A stretch of 64,000 bases of DNA, from NCBI GenBank assembly GCA_018340805.1, contig JACMZG010001914.1:42140797-42204796 (forward strand), in the 5' to 3' direction. The notes beneath the pieces are model-generated. The model ran no database searches and was not told the origin of the DNA. It worked only from the letters and a program-made list of their open reading frames with translations. The position numbers were made by a program, and so were the translations under genes. Origin of the DNA: Microvelia longipes. Its lineage: Eukaryota > Arthropoda > Insecta > Hemiptera > Veliidae. How positions within the stretch are numbered: the stretch's first letter is position 1; each line of letters starts with the position of its first letter. Shown here piece by piece: positions 48,059 through 60,327 of this stretch.

Positions 48059-48955
48059 CATTGACGCTACAAGCTGTTTGAGATACATTATCCAAACACT
48101 GAGCTAATATTAAACACGTGTAAGCTATAATCATGGAGCTCACGTGGAACATGGTGCATTTGCCTTGCACCGTGCATCTCAACTTGGGAATCGAATAAAA
48201 ATACAATCAAAGTCAAAATTAAAAATATCACTGTTATTGTTAATCCAATAGAGTAGACGATATCTTGAGTCGGAGTTTCGGCTACCAGTGGTATTTCTTG
48301 CGGAAAGTAGTTTTCAGTCACGTTAACGCAAACAAACTTGCAGAATGAGCATTGCACTTTTAGCGAATTTATCAGCTTTTTGGTAACATTTGCTTTATTC
48401 AAGCACTCTTCTATTGTGCATATTTCATTAATGCCACAATTTGCATTTATGTTGTCTATGTGTTTCCAAAAATTTTTAGATTTATCGTTGGTTAGAATAT
48501 GATATTTGTTGGGCGCTGCCCGTCCTCCAATTATCTTTATGTTTTTGTTATAAACGAAATTATCATCATTCATTGTCATCTCTCGTTATTGCTTAGCATT
48601 AGTCTTGAACAGAAGACTACATAGTCTTTCAGGAAGTAAATATATCTATGTATAAATTCGCTGATCTGACGGTTTCTATTATTCTCCATGTAATACTGCT
48701 TTATCACACTTGCTTTATTCAACAAGATTTGTGAAACCAGAACGAGTTTGTTGGATGTGTTGTTTAAGCTAAGGATGTAATCGGAATAACTGTCATTGGT
48801 GATGGCCATATCCGGGAATGGGATTCCGGATTCTTCGTACTCGAAGAAGTCGTCATATTTAAAGCTTTCTATCCAGTACTCATCTGATTGATAGCGTAAG
48901 AAGAACGTTTCAAATTCAGCCAAATTTTTCAACATGTTACTTATGTTGGATGCAA
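48059..48955 (-). pseudogene. Methuselah-like GPCR gene C, ectodomain plus TM1-TM2 exon (two frameshifts)
   Basis: Same acceptor and donor as genes A and B. A 19-bp deletion at about 48583 removes the EECSAL region and shifts frame. An extra A in CGAATAAAAATAC near 48198 shifts it again inside TM1, destroying TM2. The 5' part (up to 48584) encodes DDFFEYEESGIPFPDMAI, as in gene A. The 3' part has GGRAAPNKYHILTN and TITVIFLILTLIVF, as in gene B. The exon is therefore a mosaic with its switch near the 19-bp deletion. Confidence 0.8.
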
Positions 48956-49211
48956 CTAAAACATACAATATTTTATCTTATTTATTTTATCTTCCCACGA
49001 AGATATTAACATGAACATAAACGGAGGCCTTTGGCCTCTTGGCATTTTCGCGGTGTCGGCGCTGGGGGCCGCTTCGCGGCTTCAAGGTTGTTGGCTTGTA
49101 TCAGTTCGTCATATTTCTAGTTTATATAACTGGCATACTGCCAAGAATTTTCAAATGTGATAGTCAGAAAACGTAATTTGTTTACATTACGATGTATTGG
49201 TCAATAAAACC
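48956..49211. other. Upstream flank of gene C exon with hairpins
   Basis: Same two hairpins as 12961 and 13006. No exon seen. Confidence 0.55.
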
Positions 49212-49412
49212 GGATCATAAAAGTTAAACAGCATAGAGCGTGGTCAGTACCTGGATGGGTGACCGCTGGGAATGAAATGTATTTACTATCTGAGGACGAG
49301 CAAAGCGTGTCGGAAGAGTTGTTGCAGGATAAATTTCAGGAGTGTATTGAGTCCGAAGTTGGGAGGATGAGCGTAGCGAATCCGATGTGATGAGAAAAAG
49401 TTTCGAGGTAGT
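49212..49412 (+). mobile_element. 5S-rRNA-derived SINE, copy 6
   Basis: Head AAAAGTTAAACAGCATAGAG, ACCTGGATGGGTGACCGCTG. Followed by a poly-G run and GGGCCCTTTTTGCCAG spacer as in unit 1, not unit 2. Confidence 0.8.
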
Positions 49413-49718
49413 AATGTAGTAGTAGTAATAGGGGGGGGGGTGGTAGTAACTACTAGGCAAGTAGGCCAGTGTGGGCCCTTTTTGCCAGTCCCCTAAGATA
49501 GTGTTTCTACTCCTTTTAATTTTAAGTGGTAGTATATTTCCTAATCTAGACAAAAGAGCCGTGGATTTCTATGGTTCTGTCATGCTTTTTTCAAGCAATA
49601 TACTATTTCACTGACTCTTATAGTCTAGTGAAAAAACTAGGAACAACACGTGCACTCGCTGTTAAATACCGCGTCCCTTCTGAAAGACGTGGTACGCAGA
49701 ATTCTCATAAAAATCCTA

Positions 49719-49793
49719 GAGGCCCGTGCTGGGATTGAACCCCATTCATTCTGTGATTGGCCGCCGTACCTTAACCCACTACACACGGGTGAC
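49719..49793 (-). other. tRNA-like SINE head, unit 3 copy
   Basis: Same as 31559-31632 with several single-base insertions and losses. Confidence 0.55.
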
Positions 49794-50400
49794 TTCCCGT
49801 TTCGAGGTAATCCGTACCGATTTTTCTTTAAATATTCGCTCAAATTGTTCACGTTTTTGTCTACTATGATCGCAGCTGAGATGCAAAGTTAGGGGAGTTT
49901 TTTGGGGGTGTCTAAACGAGACTAAACGATTCCAAAAATATCCTATTAGTATTAGATCATTCTTAGACCGTATTTCAGAATAATTTTTAAAAAATCTCTC
50001 CTAGGTTGTTCCTAGCTTTCTCCTACACTTAGCGGTATTCGAATCATTTTTTGAAATCTCTCTAGGTTGTTCCTAGCCTTCTCCTAGGTTGTTCCTAGCT
50101 TTTAATAAACCAATTTTTACGTGATAAAAAGTTATTTAAAAAAAGGCTGATATAACATAAAGAGAATAAAAACTTAGATTGGAGTTAATTATAACTTAAT
50201 TATATTTTTTTCTTACAATACTTTGAAAGATTCCTAACCTCAATTTTACGTATTAAGACATTTTTTGACAACTAGTGCTACCTAGTAGAGAACTTTAAAC
50301 TATTGCAAAGTCATCGAATTCTTTGAAAAAATTATAAAACCTATAATTTCCTAGACCTCGTATTAAGTTATAAACATAAAATAACGAGAAAAACCAAATG
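49794..50400. other. Unit 3 end spacer
   Basis: Matches 31633-32260 with small indels. No gene. Confidence 0.6.
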
Positions 50401-50424
50401 ATATATATTAGCAGTGAAAGAATT

Positions 50425-50720
50425 AGCACCCTATATAAATCTAACTAACTTGACTCTAACCAACTAGGCACTATCATTAAATCTAACTCACTTGACTCTA
50501 ACTAACTAGGCACTATTAAATTCAACTCACTTGCTCTAAACTAACTAGGCACTATTAAATCAATAACTCACTTGACTCTAACTAACTAGGCATATATTCT
50601 AACTCACTTGGACTCTAACTAACTAGGCACTATTAAATCTAAAACTCACTTGAACTCTACTAATCTAGCTATTACAACTCAAACTATCAACTCTAACTTG
50701 ACTTCTAACTAACTGGCACT
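50425..50720. repeat. Minisatellite of about 40 bp, unit 4, longest and most variable
   Basis: About seven units of the ACTCACTTGACTCTAACTAA type with indels, from 50440 to 50720. Confidence 0.85.
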
Positions 50721-50844
50721 ATTAAAGTTTCTCACTAATTCCCTGCATCACTGTAACTGAATATTTGTCGTTAAAAAAATGTATGTTTCGTGACTGGACC
50801 TGACTCCTTCAAGGATTTTGTCATCACGACCCCATATTTTTTAA

Positions 50845-50863
50845 ATATATATATATATATATA
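50845..50863. repeat. (TA)n microsatellite, short
   Basis: Only about 10 TA units where units 2 and 3 have 35 or more. Confidence 0.9.
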
Positions 50864-51290
50864 TGTCTGTGTGTGTTGCGTATAAAAATGCAAATGTTTC
50901 CGTGCCCATACTTTTATTATTATTTAATTAATTGAAACCATGATGTGTTCGCTTCGCTGTTATCAGCTTTCATTTTCTTGATGTAATTCGCTAAAACATA
51001 GAATTGTATATATTTAAAAATAATTATTCTGGCCCGGATGCCCGTAAGTCAGGTGAATTTTCTTTAAATACGTGTTTTTGTTCACAAAAACACAATGACA
51101 ATCCATGCACAATTGTTCAATGACAATTGAACAATTAAAATTGAGTTGTGACAATCCATTTCTTGGTTTAGATTCTGGTAAATGCTCTATAACCTGAGCA
51201 GTAGCATGGATTATAAAATACTATAGTTATCATTTTAAAATCGGAACTGCACAGCAATTGCACTCGTTTACTGCTTTTGCTAATTGCTAG

Positions 51291-51584
51291 TTTTTAGTGC
51301 ATTTCCTTCAAAAACTCCGGAAAAATTAAATAACAAGTTTTCACTCTACTGTCTAATTTATATGCATTTACCGAAAATTAATCAAGAAATGATTTTTAAA
51401 GCAAGAAAGCACAGGATTTCAATCGCTTTGAGTACTTGGTTAGTAATTGGTTCTTTTGACTCCGGAACCGTGATCTCGAGAAAACGAATGAAACCAGTCC
51501 GGAGTCAAAAAGACTACCTAAAGTGACCAAGAAGATGAAACAATGGTGGTAAATCACCGCATAACCTTACGTTCAATCAATATG

Positions 51585-51630
<46 letters not shown>

Positions 51631-51968
51631 ATTATATATATATATATATATATATATTATTATATATGTGAGTGTGTGTGTGGGTATATATATATCGAGA
51701 ATTTTTGTCGTTTTCAATGTTTTTAAGGTGCAAGGGGTGTTTTTGAGGAGGCGATAAGACCACTTAAAGTACTTAATATTAGGGTTTCCAGGTTCGCAAG
51801 CCGGGCGAATTTTCTTTGCAATTCATGTTTCCTTGCTTTACAATTCAAGTCTTGCTTCAGTTTCCGGTTTATGAGCCTGTCCACCACTATTATTAACTTC
51901 TGATTTGCTGCGCAATGTTATTAGTTTTACAAATTTTTTTCCGGAGTTTGCTAAAAAATGCGCTAAAA
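51291..51968. mobile_element. G-family element, unit 4
   Basis: Ends TTTTTAGTGCATTTCC and AATGCGCTAAAA. The TA array at 51581-51667 is interrupted. Confidence 0.58.
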
Positions 51969-52164
51969 CATTTTAAAATTAGTATGAAATAAGGTATTTA
52001 TGAGCGTTAAAATAATGACCCCAGTCTTATCTGTGAAATGCAAATGCCATATTTTAAATCCCAACTTGGCATTCTTTTAGAGCCTTTCACTTTGAATCTT
52101 AAGGCCAGGGATTCATACTTACTTCTCAGTGGTGATAAGTCTCAGTTTTGACATAATAGTGAAG

Positions 52165-53384
52165 TAACTAATGAATGTAGCCATTTTTGCAATTTGTCTA
52201 CATTGATCCCCGAATCAGTCATCTTGGTCTCCGCTAATTTGTAATTTTATTTATGATTTTCCACCTACGTACTTATTGTGAATTTATCTTTCATTAATTT
52301 AATTTATTATTTAATGTATCTATTAATTTTTATATGGTTTGTTTTAAACGAAATGGACGCATTTCGCTTAAGATTTTTTTTATTTACGGTCTAGAGATTG
52401 GCCATCTTAGATTTATATAGTTTATTTATTACCTAATATTTATTATTTATCTTTGTATTTTTTTTTATCTTTTATTGTTATTTTACCGCCTAATGTTGAC
52501 ATTAGATTGTAATTCTGTTCCGAGCTCAGATTCTTTTAATCTGATTGGTCAGTGATTTTTGTGATTAGTGATTCGTTACCTATGAGTATGTAGGAGGGGG
52601 TAATCAGAGTGTTGGGACCAGAGACCCGTTTTTAATTATTTCTTTTTACTAATTAATTTGTGACTAAAACAGTAGTTTTACTATTAATTAATGTAATTGT
52701 CTCTGTTAATGATCGTGGTCACGGTGCCACAATTAAGTCTTACGATTTTAGTAGATTAATTAGTAAATCCTGAAGTTCGTAGTGACTTGAGTGATGTTAT
52801 ATGTCACGTTATTGATTGTACGGCGTGCGTACTAATGTGGCGTCTGGTTTTTAGTTGGTTGTGCCCAGTTGGTACACTGGCTATTTGTTCGTCCACAAGT
52901 TAATTAATGGTCTGACCAGTTAGAGGTCTGATGATCGTTATTTTGGATAGGCGTACCTTTATTGTATTTACAGGAAGAAATATCTTAATTTGTTTTTTTA
53001 ATTTACAGGAAGAAATATCTTAATTTGTTTTTTAATTAATTTGGACCATTCTTAATACAAGTACCTTTTGTATGTTTGTTTTTTAATCGGTCGACCATTT
53101 TCTGACACCATCAAAGATTAAAATTTATAATTTGTAACATCTAAGTATATAAATATAAGTTAAACTTATACTTAAAACGCATAAGAACCTTAAACTGAAT
53201 TGCATCTAAACAAAAATTTGATGTATACTGTATACCTAACCAAAATTGTGCATTATTAACTAAACATAAATTTATGGTATATTAAAACTAAGTTTATAAT
53301 ATCCTAATTTTACTAAAATAAATAATTAGATCGTTATAATTTTTGTTTCTTTTTCTAAATTTATGCCAAGACTTATGTCTGTTT
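52165..53384. mobile_element. Unclassified 1.2-kb insertion, unit 4
   Basis: Homologue of 16129-17352. A local duplication of TTTACAGGAAGAAATATCTT appears near 52975 and 53003. Here the G element of units 2 and 3 is absent and the sequence runs on into unique DNA. Confidence 0.5.
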
Positions 53385-53861
53385 TTTTTTCTTTCTAAGA
53401 TTGCTTATTTTTTTGTATTTGTTATTATAAAATAAACTTATATCTATGAGTGTTACTCTCGTGATACTTAATATCAATTTGTTTTTTTGTTTATTTTTGC
53501 CAGGGGCCGGATATCTTTTGTCGTATGCCTAGGCCCAGTGCCCTACATTTTTCGTTATTTTTTTAGGAGGGCTGATATCCGTGTATTTTATTTTTCTGGA
53601 CCTAAATATCCGCCAATTGAGAACTACCCCAGTGGCATTTGTATTACTTGGTTCTAAGTTCTCCACATTAAAAATAACGTGGCGCTCTAACTCCTTCCTA
53701 GGAACGAATTTTGAAATAGAAAGACAATGTTATGTAATTACTACCCATGCCCGTCTCCACTGAGCTGGAGACAGTGGTCACCTTCAACCCGGATAGGGTA
53801 ACCATTTATTATTGTCCTTTTCCTGACATATGATGTTTTGGAAATGCTACTCTAATATGAC
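53385..53861. other. Continuation of insertion or unique spacer
   Basis: No gene recognised. Contains GCCAGGGGCCGGATATC and a 60-codon open frame (53581-53763) without recognisable domain. May be the far end of the 1.2-kb insertion, which units 2 and 3 have lost. Confidence 0.45.
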
Positions 53862-53985
53862 GTTCATTTCTCGCCGTTATCTATGATTCCTGTGTTGATT
53901 CTATTTATTCGGAACTGCTGTTTAAGGTCGTCTAAGACACGTTTCTTACAGACGAACAGAACGAAAAAAAGACACCAAGTAGGGG
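53862..53985 (-). pseudogene. Duplicated fragment of receptor terminal exon, unit 4
   Basis: TM7-tail half only, as at 2918-3043, with an extra deletion in the Arg-rich tail and a lost C in CGAAAAAAAG. Confidence 0.68.
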
Positions 53986-54351
53986 TAAAATAAACTTAAA
54001 TCAAAATATCTATGTATTTTAATTTTATAATCATAAATGGATAGCTATAATAATGTTATTAAATATAATATTATTATTATATGAATATCACTAAGTATGA
54101 TCTATATTAATCGATTTAATGATCTAAATTAAATCGAAATATATAAACATTATCCAAAACAGCATGTTTGTCCAATTTTAAATCAAGTACGATTTTAGGC
54201 TTCTCTCAACTATAGATGCTTAATTGATCATTTGAGATTTTTGTTTTAAAAATTGTACTTCTCAAATTGCTTCTTAACTTGTTGTCTTTGATGGTTTATA
54301 TTTTTGCGTAGATATATTTAAGTAAATTTTTACTGCTTCACTAATACGACG

Positions 54352-54607
54352 TTAATTAGTTGCTGCTAACTGATACCCATTATCTAAGTTTCCTCTGTTG
54401 AGTCTCCTTTTTATTCGGAACTGCTGTTTAAGGTCGTCAAAGACGCGTTTCTTGCAGACGAACAGAACGAAAACAAAGACACCTTGGAGAGTCGTCACAG
54501 TGTCTGTAAGGTAGAAGATGTACTCGTTCAGGGGAAGTCGCCACGACAGGATTTCCATGAACAGTTTCCTCCCATCAGTAATGAACAGGTTGATGTACAC
54601 TTTCAAT
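54352..54607 (-). CDS. Methuselah-like GPCR gene D, terminal exon (TM6-TM7 and tail)
   Basis: The acceptor CCTTTCCAG is followed by LKVYINLFI, then SWRLPLNEYIFYLTD, TM7 (LQGVFVFVLFVCKKRVFDDL) and QLAATN-stop, joining in phase with the TM5 exon. Compared with gene A, two compensating 1-bp indels turn LMGVNW in TM6 into TDGRKL, losing the conserved Met-Gly and Trp. The exon is otherwise open. If real, this change would put charged residues in the middle of TM6; if a sequence error, gene D is normal here. Confidence 0.82.
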
Positions 54608-56787
54608 CTGGAAAGGTGTCAGAATCACGTTTTGTATCAGTATAGGTTTGGTATCATCTAAGTGGGGCGAAGTCTTAAAGAATATAGAAGGAGGTTTGTT
54701 CCTACTATAGACATCTTTTGTTGCTTTAGACCAAGGAACTTAAGTAAAGGGGATGTCGCATTAAGGAACTTTTCTGACCCCATGGAAGTTGTATGAGATA
54801 GAGAAATAGAAGCAAAATTACCTTCCCATAGTTATAATGAAAAAAATGCGCCAAACGCAGGTTATGTAGCAAGGTTATAAAGTTTGCATCTTAACTTCCT
54901 TCTGTGCTTCTCGCGATTGTTACATTTGTGGTGCTTGTTTAAGTCATTTATGCTTATTAATTTTAATTTTAGCTTTACTTAGCCACTTCAGTGAGTGATA
55001 ATTACGCGTGTATTGTTACAACCTTCTTAAGCAATAAACAATGGGAAACCATTGAGAGGTAAGTTTGCCTCTAAAATTTAAGACCTGCGCTGTTATAAGA
55101 ATTATCAGCATGCGCAGTTTGTACCAAGCATGTGCAGTTGGTTTTTGACGTGTGTTTCGTGTTGAATTGTCTCTATTTTTTGGTTTTCGATGGGGTCACT
55201 TTTTTTGTATGGCAAATCGACTTAGTGCGTCATCCCCTTTATTCAAGATCCTTGCTTTAGACCGACATAGTCAGTCTAAAACAGCAATAAATTCTTTTAG
55301 AGAAACAAGGCGGTAAATAGATATAGCGATTCTATTAGGCACATAGCATGATCTTTTAATTTTTCTTATTTAAACCATAGGCGTCTATACGCCTATGTTG
55401 CCTAAAAAGTAATGTGTTGTATTGTGAATCCGAGAGGGAAATTTCTTAACATGTTGCAATAGTCAACCTTTATAGTCCAAAAACCTGACGCAGAAAACGT
55501 GACCGTCTAGCTCCAAAGATTTAACACTAGATCGACTTATTCTGGCTCCCTGATGAATGAATCAGGTGGTCTGCCATTTCAGATAAGAGAATTTTAGCCC
55601 CCGGGACCCTTTAAAATCCGAAAAATGACCCCTAATTCTGTTTTCGCCCAATAACGGTGTTCTTATTGGTTTTCTTAAAAAAATTAAAGGGTTGTTTTTT
55701 AAAGTATATTCAATTTGTGATAAATCCATTTTTAACCATCGAAATCGATCCAGTAAAACCGGAGATACAAATGTTGAAAGATTACCGAAAAACATATAAA
55801 AAGCATACATTTTTGTCCAAAAACGCACAAAAACCTTAAAATGCCATGTATTTCCATATTAACATGTTTAAGAATTAAGCAGACTTAAAAATTATGCATA
55901 TTCTGTAAACTGAAGGTAATATAGAGTTGTTCTAGAGAAAGAAGTCAGCACAGCTCTAATATTGTGATGACTTAATGACCGACATATAATGCTGAAAGAT
56001 AGGTAAAACTTGAATTAGAAAATACACTTTTTTCAGCATTATATGTCGGTCATTAAGTCATCACATATTTGATCTGTGCTGACTTCTTTCTTTAGAGCAA
56101 CTCTATATTACCTGTAGTTTAATAGAATATGCATGATTTTTAAGTTTGCTAATTCTTAAACATGTTTATATGGAAAAACATCGCATTTTATGGTTTTTTG
56201 TGCGTTTTTTGGACAAAAATGTATGCTTTTTTATGTTTTTCGGTAATCTTTCAACATTTGTATCTCCGTTTTAACTGGACCGATTTTGATGGTTAAAAAA
56301 TGGATTTATCACAAATTTAATAAATTTTAAAAAACAACCCTTTAACTTGTTGATAAACCAAATAGGCACACGTTATTGGCGAAAACAGAATTTGGGGCCA
56401 TTTTTCGGATTTTAAAGGGGCCCCGGGGCTAAAGTTCCCTTATCTGAAACGGCAGACCACTGATACATTATCAGGAGCCAGAATAATGTCGATAGTGGGT
56501 TAATCCTTTGAGGCTAAACGGTCACGTTTTTTGCGTCTGGCTCTTGGACTATTAGGTTCAGTTGTTCAGAAAATAATAGTCAGTGACTTTATTAATCTTC
56601 ATATGATACAATGTGATTTCTATGTACTGATGACACTATGTACACATTTAAGGCTAGTTAGTCCTACGTGTCTTAATTGGGCTATTTCAAACCTTTATCT
56701 ATGACGTCATGACTACCAGTCATGTGCCACTAACACCGATAAAATCAACTTCTAGAACAGAAAATTCAAAAACTGCTGATATCTTAC
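54608..56787 (-). other. Gene D intron between TM5 and TM6-7 exons
   Basis: Shares 54660-55370 with the gene A intron and holds the fold-back at 55471-56553. A small palindrome ATAGGCGTCTATACGCCTAT lies near 55378. Confidence 0.7.
55471..56553. mobile_element. Large fold-back element of 1.08 kb
   Basis: Two diverged arms of about 500 nt meet near 56010. Outer end TAGTCCAAAAACCTGACGC pairs with the right end GCGTCTGGCTCTTGGACTA. Both arms contain TTTTTGTCCAAAAACGCAC and GACATATAATGCTGAAA or their complements. Absent from the gene A intron, where TATAGTCAACC is uninterrupted, so it is a later insertion. No protein. Confidence 0.8.
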
Positions 56788-56953
56788 CTATGGCTGTTAC
56801 TCCTATTTGTGGATATATTCTCAGATCTAATTATATCAGTTTGTTTGGAGTGCATGTAAATAAAAACAGCTGTCATGAGGAGGAACATGATTATATTTGC
56901 CCCTATCATTATTCCTATTGGTCCGTATATGTACAACCATACTTGCACTTCAC
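56788..56953 (-). CDS. Methuselah-like GPCR gene D, TM5 exon
   Basis: 166 bp. The acceptor CTTTTCAG is followed by GEVQVWLYIYGPIGIMIGAN, then IIMFLLMTAVFIYMHSKQTD, ending SNSHR across the donor GTAAGA. Phase 1 in, matching the TM4 exon, and phase 2 out, matching the terminal exon. No damage. One codon longer than gene A. Confidence 0.85.
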
Positions 56954-57131
56954 CTGAAAAGATAATAATTCGATTACCATGTATTATGAAACATTTCACC
57001 TTTTCTATAACAAGATAATTAATGTAGCAAAAGCTTGCTTCGTAGTTCGAGAAAATCAAATTTTACATGAAAATCAAAATATTGTTTTCTTAAATTCAAA
57101 GAGAGTGTTGATTTTTTCTTGTGAGTGCTAC

Positions 57132-57770
57132 TTTTAGCGAATTTCCTTTGGAAATTCGGCTAATAGGATAGGGGTCATGGCGGAATTCGAACCCCGGACC
57201 ACGACACAAATCCGTTTCAGAGGTCCCTAATGACGAAAAAATACGTTTCGCGAGACTTGACAATTGTCAAGCACTGCTTGTAACTCATTTTGTCTGTATT
57301 TTCCAAAGGAAATAACTGACTAAGCTTAAAGATAAGTGACTAAGCTTTAAACTAGTGCAAATAATAGTGCGTACTTCTAATTTTAGAGGCATAGTTTTGT
57401 ACAACCAACTGGATAATTATGCGCATTTCCTTTGGAAAATGCAGACAAAATGAGTTACGAGCAGTGCTTGACAATTGAGTAACTCCTTAGGTTCTAAAAT
57501 ATGAACCGGAACCACGCATTGGGCATGGTTCTTGCATAAGCAAGAAATGGGCTGTTTAGCATGGAAACACGCATTCTAAATGAAATTCGCCCGACAGCGG
57601 ACCTCATCGCCGAAATTATTTATTTAGTAGTTGTAAACTTATATAATGTAAAAAACTATAAAAATGATCATTCCAACCATGATTGTTGTTAAGCATGGAA
57701 ACACGCATCCAAAGGAAATTCGCCCGACATGCGTACCACCGCGCCAGAATTTTCTTTATTTATACCGTAG
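57132..57770. mobile_element. G-family element pieces, unit 4
   Basis: Starts TTTTAGCGAATTTCCTTTGG with the B-box-like GGTTCGAATTCCGCC (minus) near 57185, then jumps after GCGAGACTTGACAATTG to the other arm. An inverted pair follows: AAAGGAAATAACTGACTAAG near 57305 and its relatives to 57730. It is a deletion derivative that has lost the TA array and middle. Confidence 0.5.
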
Positions 57771-58191
57771 ATATATAGGAAAAATAATGCGTTTGCTCCA
57801 AAACTCTACAATCTAAATGTAAAACTAACTTGTCCGTTTCAGGAAATTTTAAAACCTCACAAGGGGTTTTTAACAAGTTGTATGTTTGTATGTGTGTGCG
57901 TCTGTTATAATCGCATCTCCCACACTGGGAGATACGAACACACTGTTCACGCTTGTAAGTTTAAACTTGGTACAAAAATCAACCTTGGGTTCTTGTACGA
58001 TCCAAATAATAATGTTATTATGTCATTTATGACTAAGCAATAATTTCAAAAAACTCATTAAATGCTAAACAAATTTCAGATTGATTTGAAATTTGGCACC
58101 ATGCAGCCTTATACAAGACTAACAAATATGTTATGTTTCATCTTAATATTAGTTTTTCTTAATTTTTTATTAAAAGAAGTGGATGTGATGT
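57771..58191. mobile_element. Fold-back-type repeat, unit 4, left part
   Basis: ACCTCACAAGGGG, TGTGTGCGTCTGTTATAATC, and a local palindrome ATCTCCCACACTGGGAGAT near 57915. Related to 18885-19250. Confidence 0.5.
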
Positions 58192-58384
58192 TTTTTAAAA
58201 AAATAATTGAAAATCGGGTGTGGGGTACCTCGAAACTTTTCCACATCACATCGGATTCGCTACGCTCATTCTCCCTACTTCGAACTCCCTTCGCTCGTAC
58301 TGATAGTAAATGCACCTGTTCCATTCTCAGCGGTCACATATACAGCACTGACCACGCTCAATGTTGCTTAACTTTTATGATCTA
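58192..58384 (-). mobile_element. 5S-rRNA-derived SINE, copy 7 (inverted)
   Basis: On the minus strand: GATCATAAAAGTTAAGCAAC, GAGCGTGGTCAGTGCTGTAT, GTGACCGCTGAGAATGG, GAGCGTAGCGAATCCGATGT, GGTACCCCACACCCGATTTT. Opposite orientation to the other seven copies. Confidence 0.8.
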
Positions 58385-59456
58385 CTTAAATGTCATGGAT
58401 ATACTTGTTGTATTAAAGCGAAACTTGGTGTACTTATTTATTACGTAAAGGTATTCGCTTGAACCAAATTTCAACTTAATTAAATTATTTTTTTGATTTT
58501 TACAATTTTTAAAAAACTTATACAAGTCATTCGATAAAAATTAATCTAATGCTGATAATGAAATGAAACTAAGCATATATTTTTATTCATGGCTACGTGC
58601 TTGCCAAATATTAATCAGATCGCATCATTATTCCGCGTTTTATGATTTTTCGGCATTTCACTGAGTTATTAATGTAGGTTAATGACGTCATAAAAAATAT
58701 TTTCCGAATAGCAAAACTACAGCTGTTGACTGAAAATTGTACAAAGATTCAATTTTCTAGCATTAATATGAGCTAGGATGATAACATAACCACACATACA
58801 GACTGACAACTTTGCGAATACCACTCAGGAGGCCTTCAAAGCACCTTAAACGGATATTTTGGTTCCTCATTTATACCGTAGGTATATAGGAAAAGTATTG
58901 TGTTCCCAAAAAATCCGAGGATGTTACCAGCATTATCCGTTTCAAGTGTTTTTAAGACCTCCTAAGTGGTTTTACAAAGTTGTCTGTCTGTGTGTATGTG
59001 TATGTGTGTGTCTGTTATCATCGTAGCTCCCAGTGTATTTATGCTAGAGAGTTAAAACTTTGTACAAAAAATCAGTCTATAGGTGTAGTTGTGCTATTCG
59101 GAAATATTCTTTTTATTACGTCAATTACCCGCAATAATGACTCAGCAAAAATTTAGAGAAACCATAAAACGTGGAAAATGGTCCGATCGTTTTGAGTTTG
59201 GCAAGCATGTATCCATGTATAAGACTAACATATGTGCCAAGTTTCATCATTATCAGCATTAGTTCAATGTTTATTAAATGACTTGTGTACGTTTTTAAAA
59301 AATTTTAAATAATCGGAAAATAAGCCGATTGAGTTGAAAATTGGCACAAGTGTAAATCTTTACGAAATAAATAAGTTGACTAAGGTTCGTTTTAATACAA
59401 CAGGTATATTAATTGAAGAATCAACTACCGTCGATACTTGCTGTTGGTTTTTGTTG
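58385..59456. other. Fold-back-type repeats and SINE upstream module
   Basis: 58600-59110 has two inverted blocks meeting near 58870 (TTATACCGTAGGTATATAGG). 59160-59456 is the sequence that precedes SINE copies 1, 3 and 5. No gene. Confidence 0.55.
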
Positions 59457-59635
59457 AATCATAAAAGTTAAGGAGCATAGAGCGTGGTTAGTGCATTATG
59501 GGTGACCGGTGAGAATGATACGAATGTATTTACTATCTGTGGACGAGCGAAGCGAGTCAGAAGCAGGGAGGATGAGCGTAGCGAATCCGATGTAATGAGG
59601 AAAAATTCCGAGGTACTCCGCATTCGATTTTTTTT
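59457..59635 (+). mobile_element. 5S-rRNA-derived SINE, copy 8
   Basis: Head AATCATAAAAGTTAAGGAGC, tail with GACGAGCGAAGCGAGTC and CATTCGATTTTTTTT terminator. Confidence 0.8.
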
Positions 59636-59689
59636 ACTTTACGCCATATTTTTTATTTTTAAGTTAGATATTGCTTTTCTTCTTTTAGC

Positions 59690-59815
59690 GAATTTTCATT
59701 ATGAAAATGACGCTTATGAGGTTGTTCGGATGACGGAAGTTGAGGGTGGGAGTGAGTGGAATCGGTTCCTATTGGCTTCCTGATAACAAAAATATATGCC
59801 CGAAAAAAGTTTATA

Positions 59816-59874
<59 letters not shown>

Positions 59875-60050
59875 TATGTATGTAAGAGTTTCTACCTTTC
59901 GTATGGCGAACGATAACTCTCGAAGGCGTTGTCAAATTGAAACGAAACTTTGCAAATCGCGAGATGTTGAGGAGGTTACGAGGCCTATTGTTTATAAAAA
60001 CATTATGACGTCATCAACCAAAGTTATGACGTCATGAAAAAAAAAATTTT
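59690..60050. mobile_element. TA-array element with twin TGACGTCAT sites
   Basis: AGCGAATTTTCATTATGAAAATGACGC-type terminal hairpin, a TA array (59810-59878), then TTTCGTATGGCG, GAAACGAAAC, and ATGACGTCATCAACC and ATGACGTCATGAAA 18 bp apart. Same plan as the G element but diverged. No protein. Confidence 0.5.
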
Positions 60051-60259
60051 AAACTTGAAATGGCTTTAAAACAAGGTATTTCGTGTTTAGGTAGACGGCT
60101 AGCTGAATCGATTAAGACCAATTTCAGCTCAATCGAACCATCACAAATGGCGCAAAACAGTTTACATATAATATATATAATGTTGTATATATGTATACGT
60201 CTAGTCAAAGACTTGTACGATATCTGTTAGGTTTAGTAGTGTAGAGGGTGGGGATATAG

Positions 60260-60267
60260 TATAAAAG
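60260..60267 (+). promoter_or_regulatory. TATA-box-like TATAAAAG
   Basis: Perfect TATAAAAG after a G-rich stretch, about 60 bp before an ATG in good insect context (ACAAAAATGGCT). A start site would be expected near 60290. Confidence 0.4.
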
Positions 60268-60327
60268 ATGGACCTCTACTCTTGCTCCATCCTGGTAAGC
60301 CTGCTGTCCCAGAGAGACAGGACAAAA

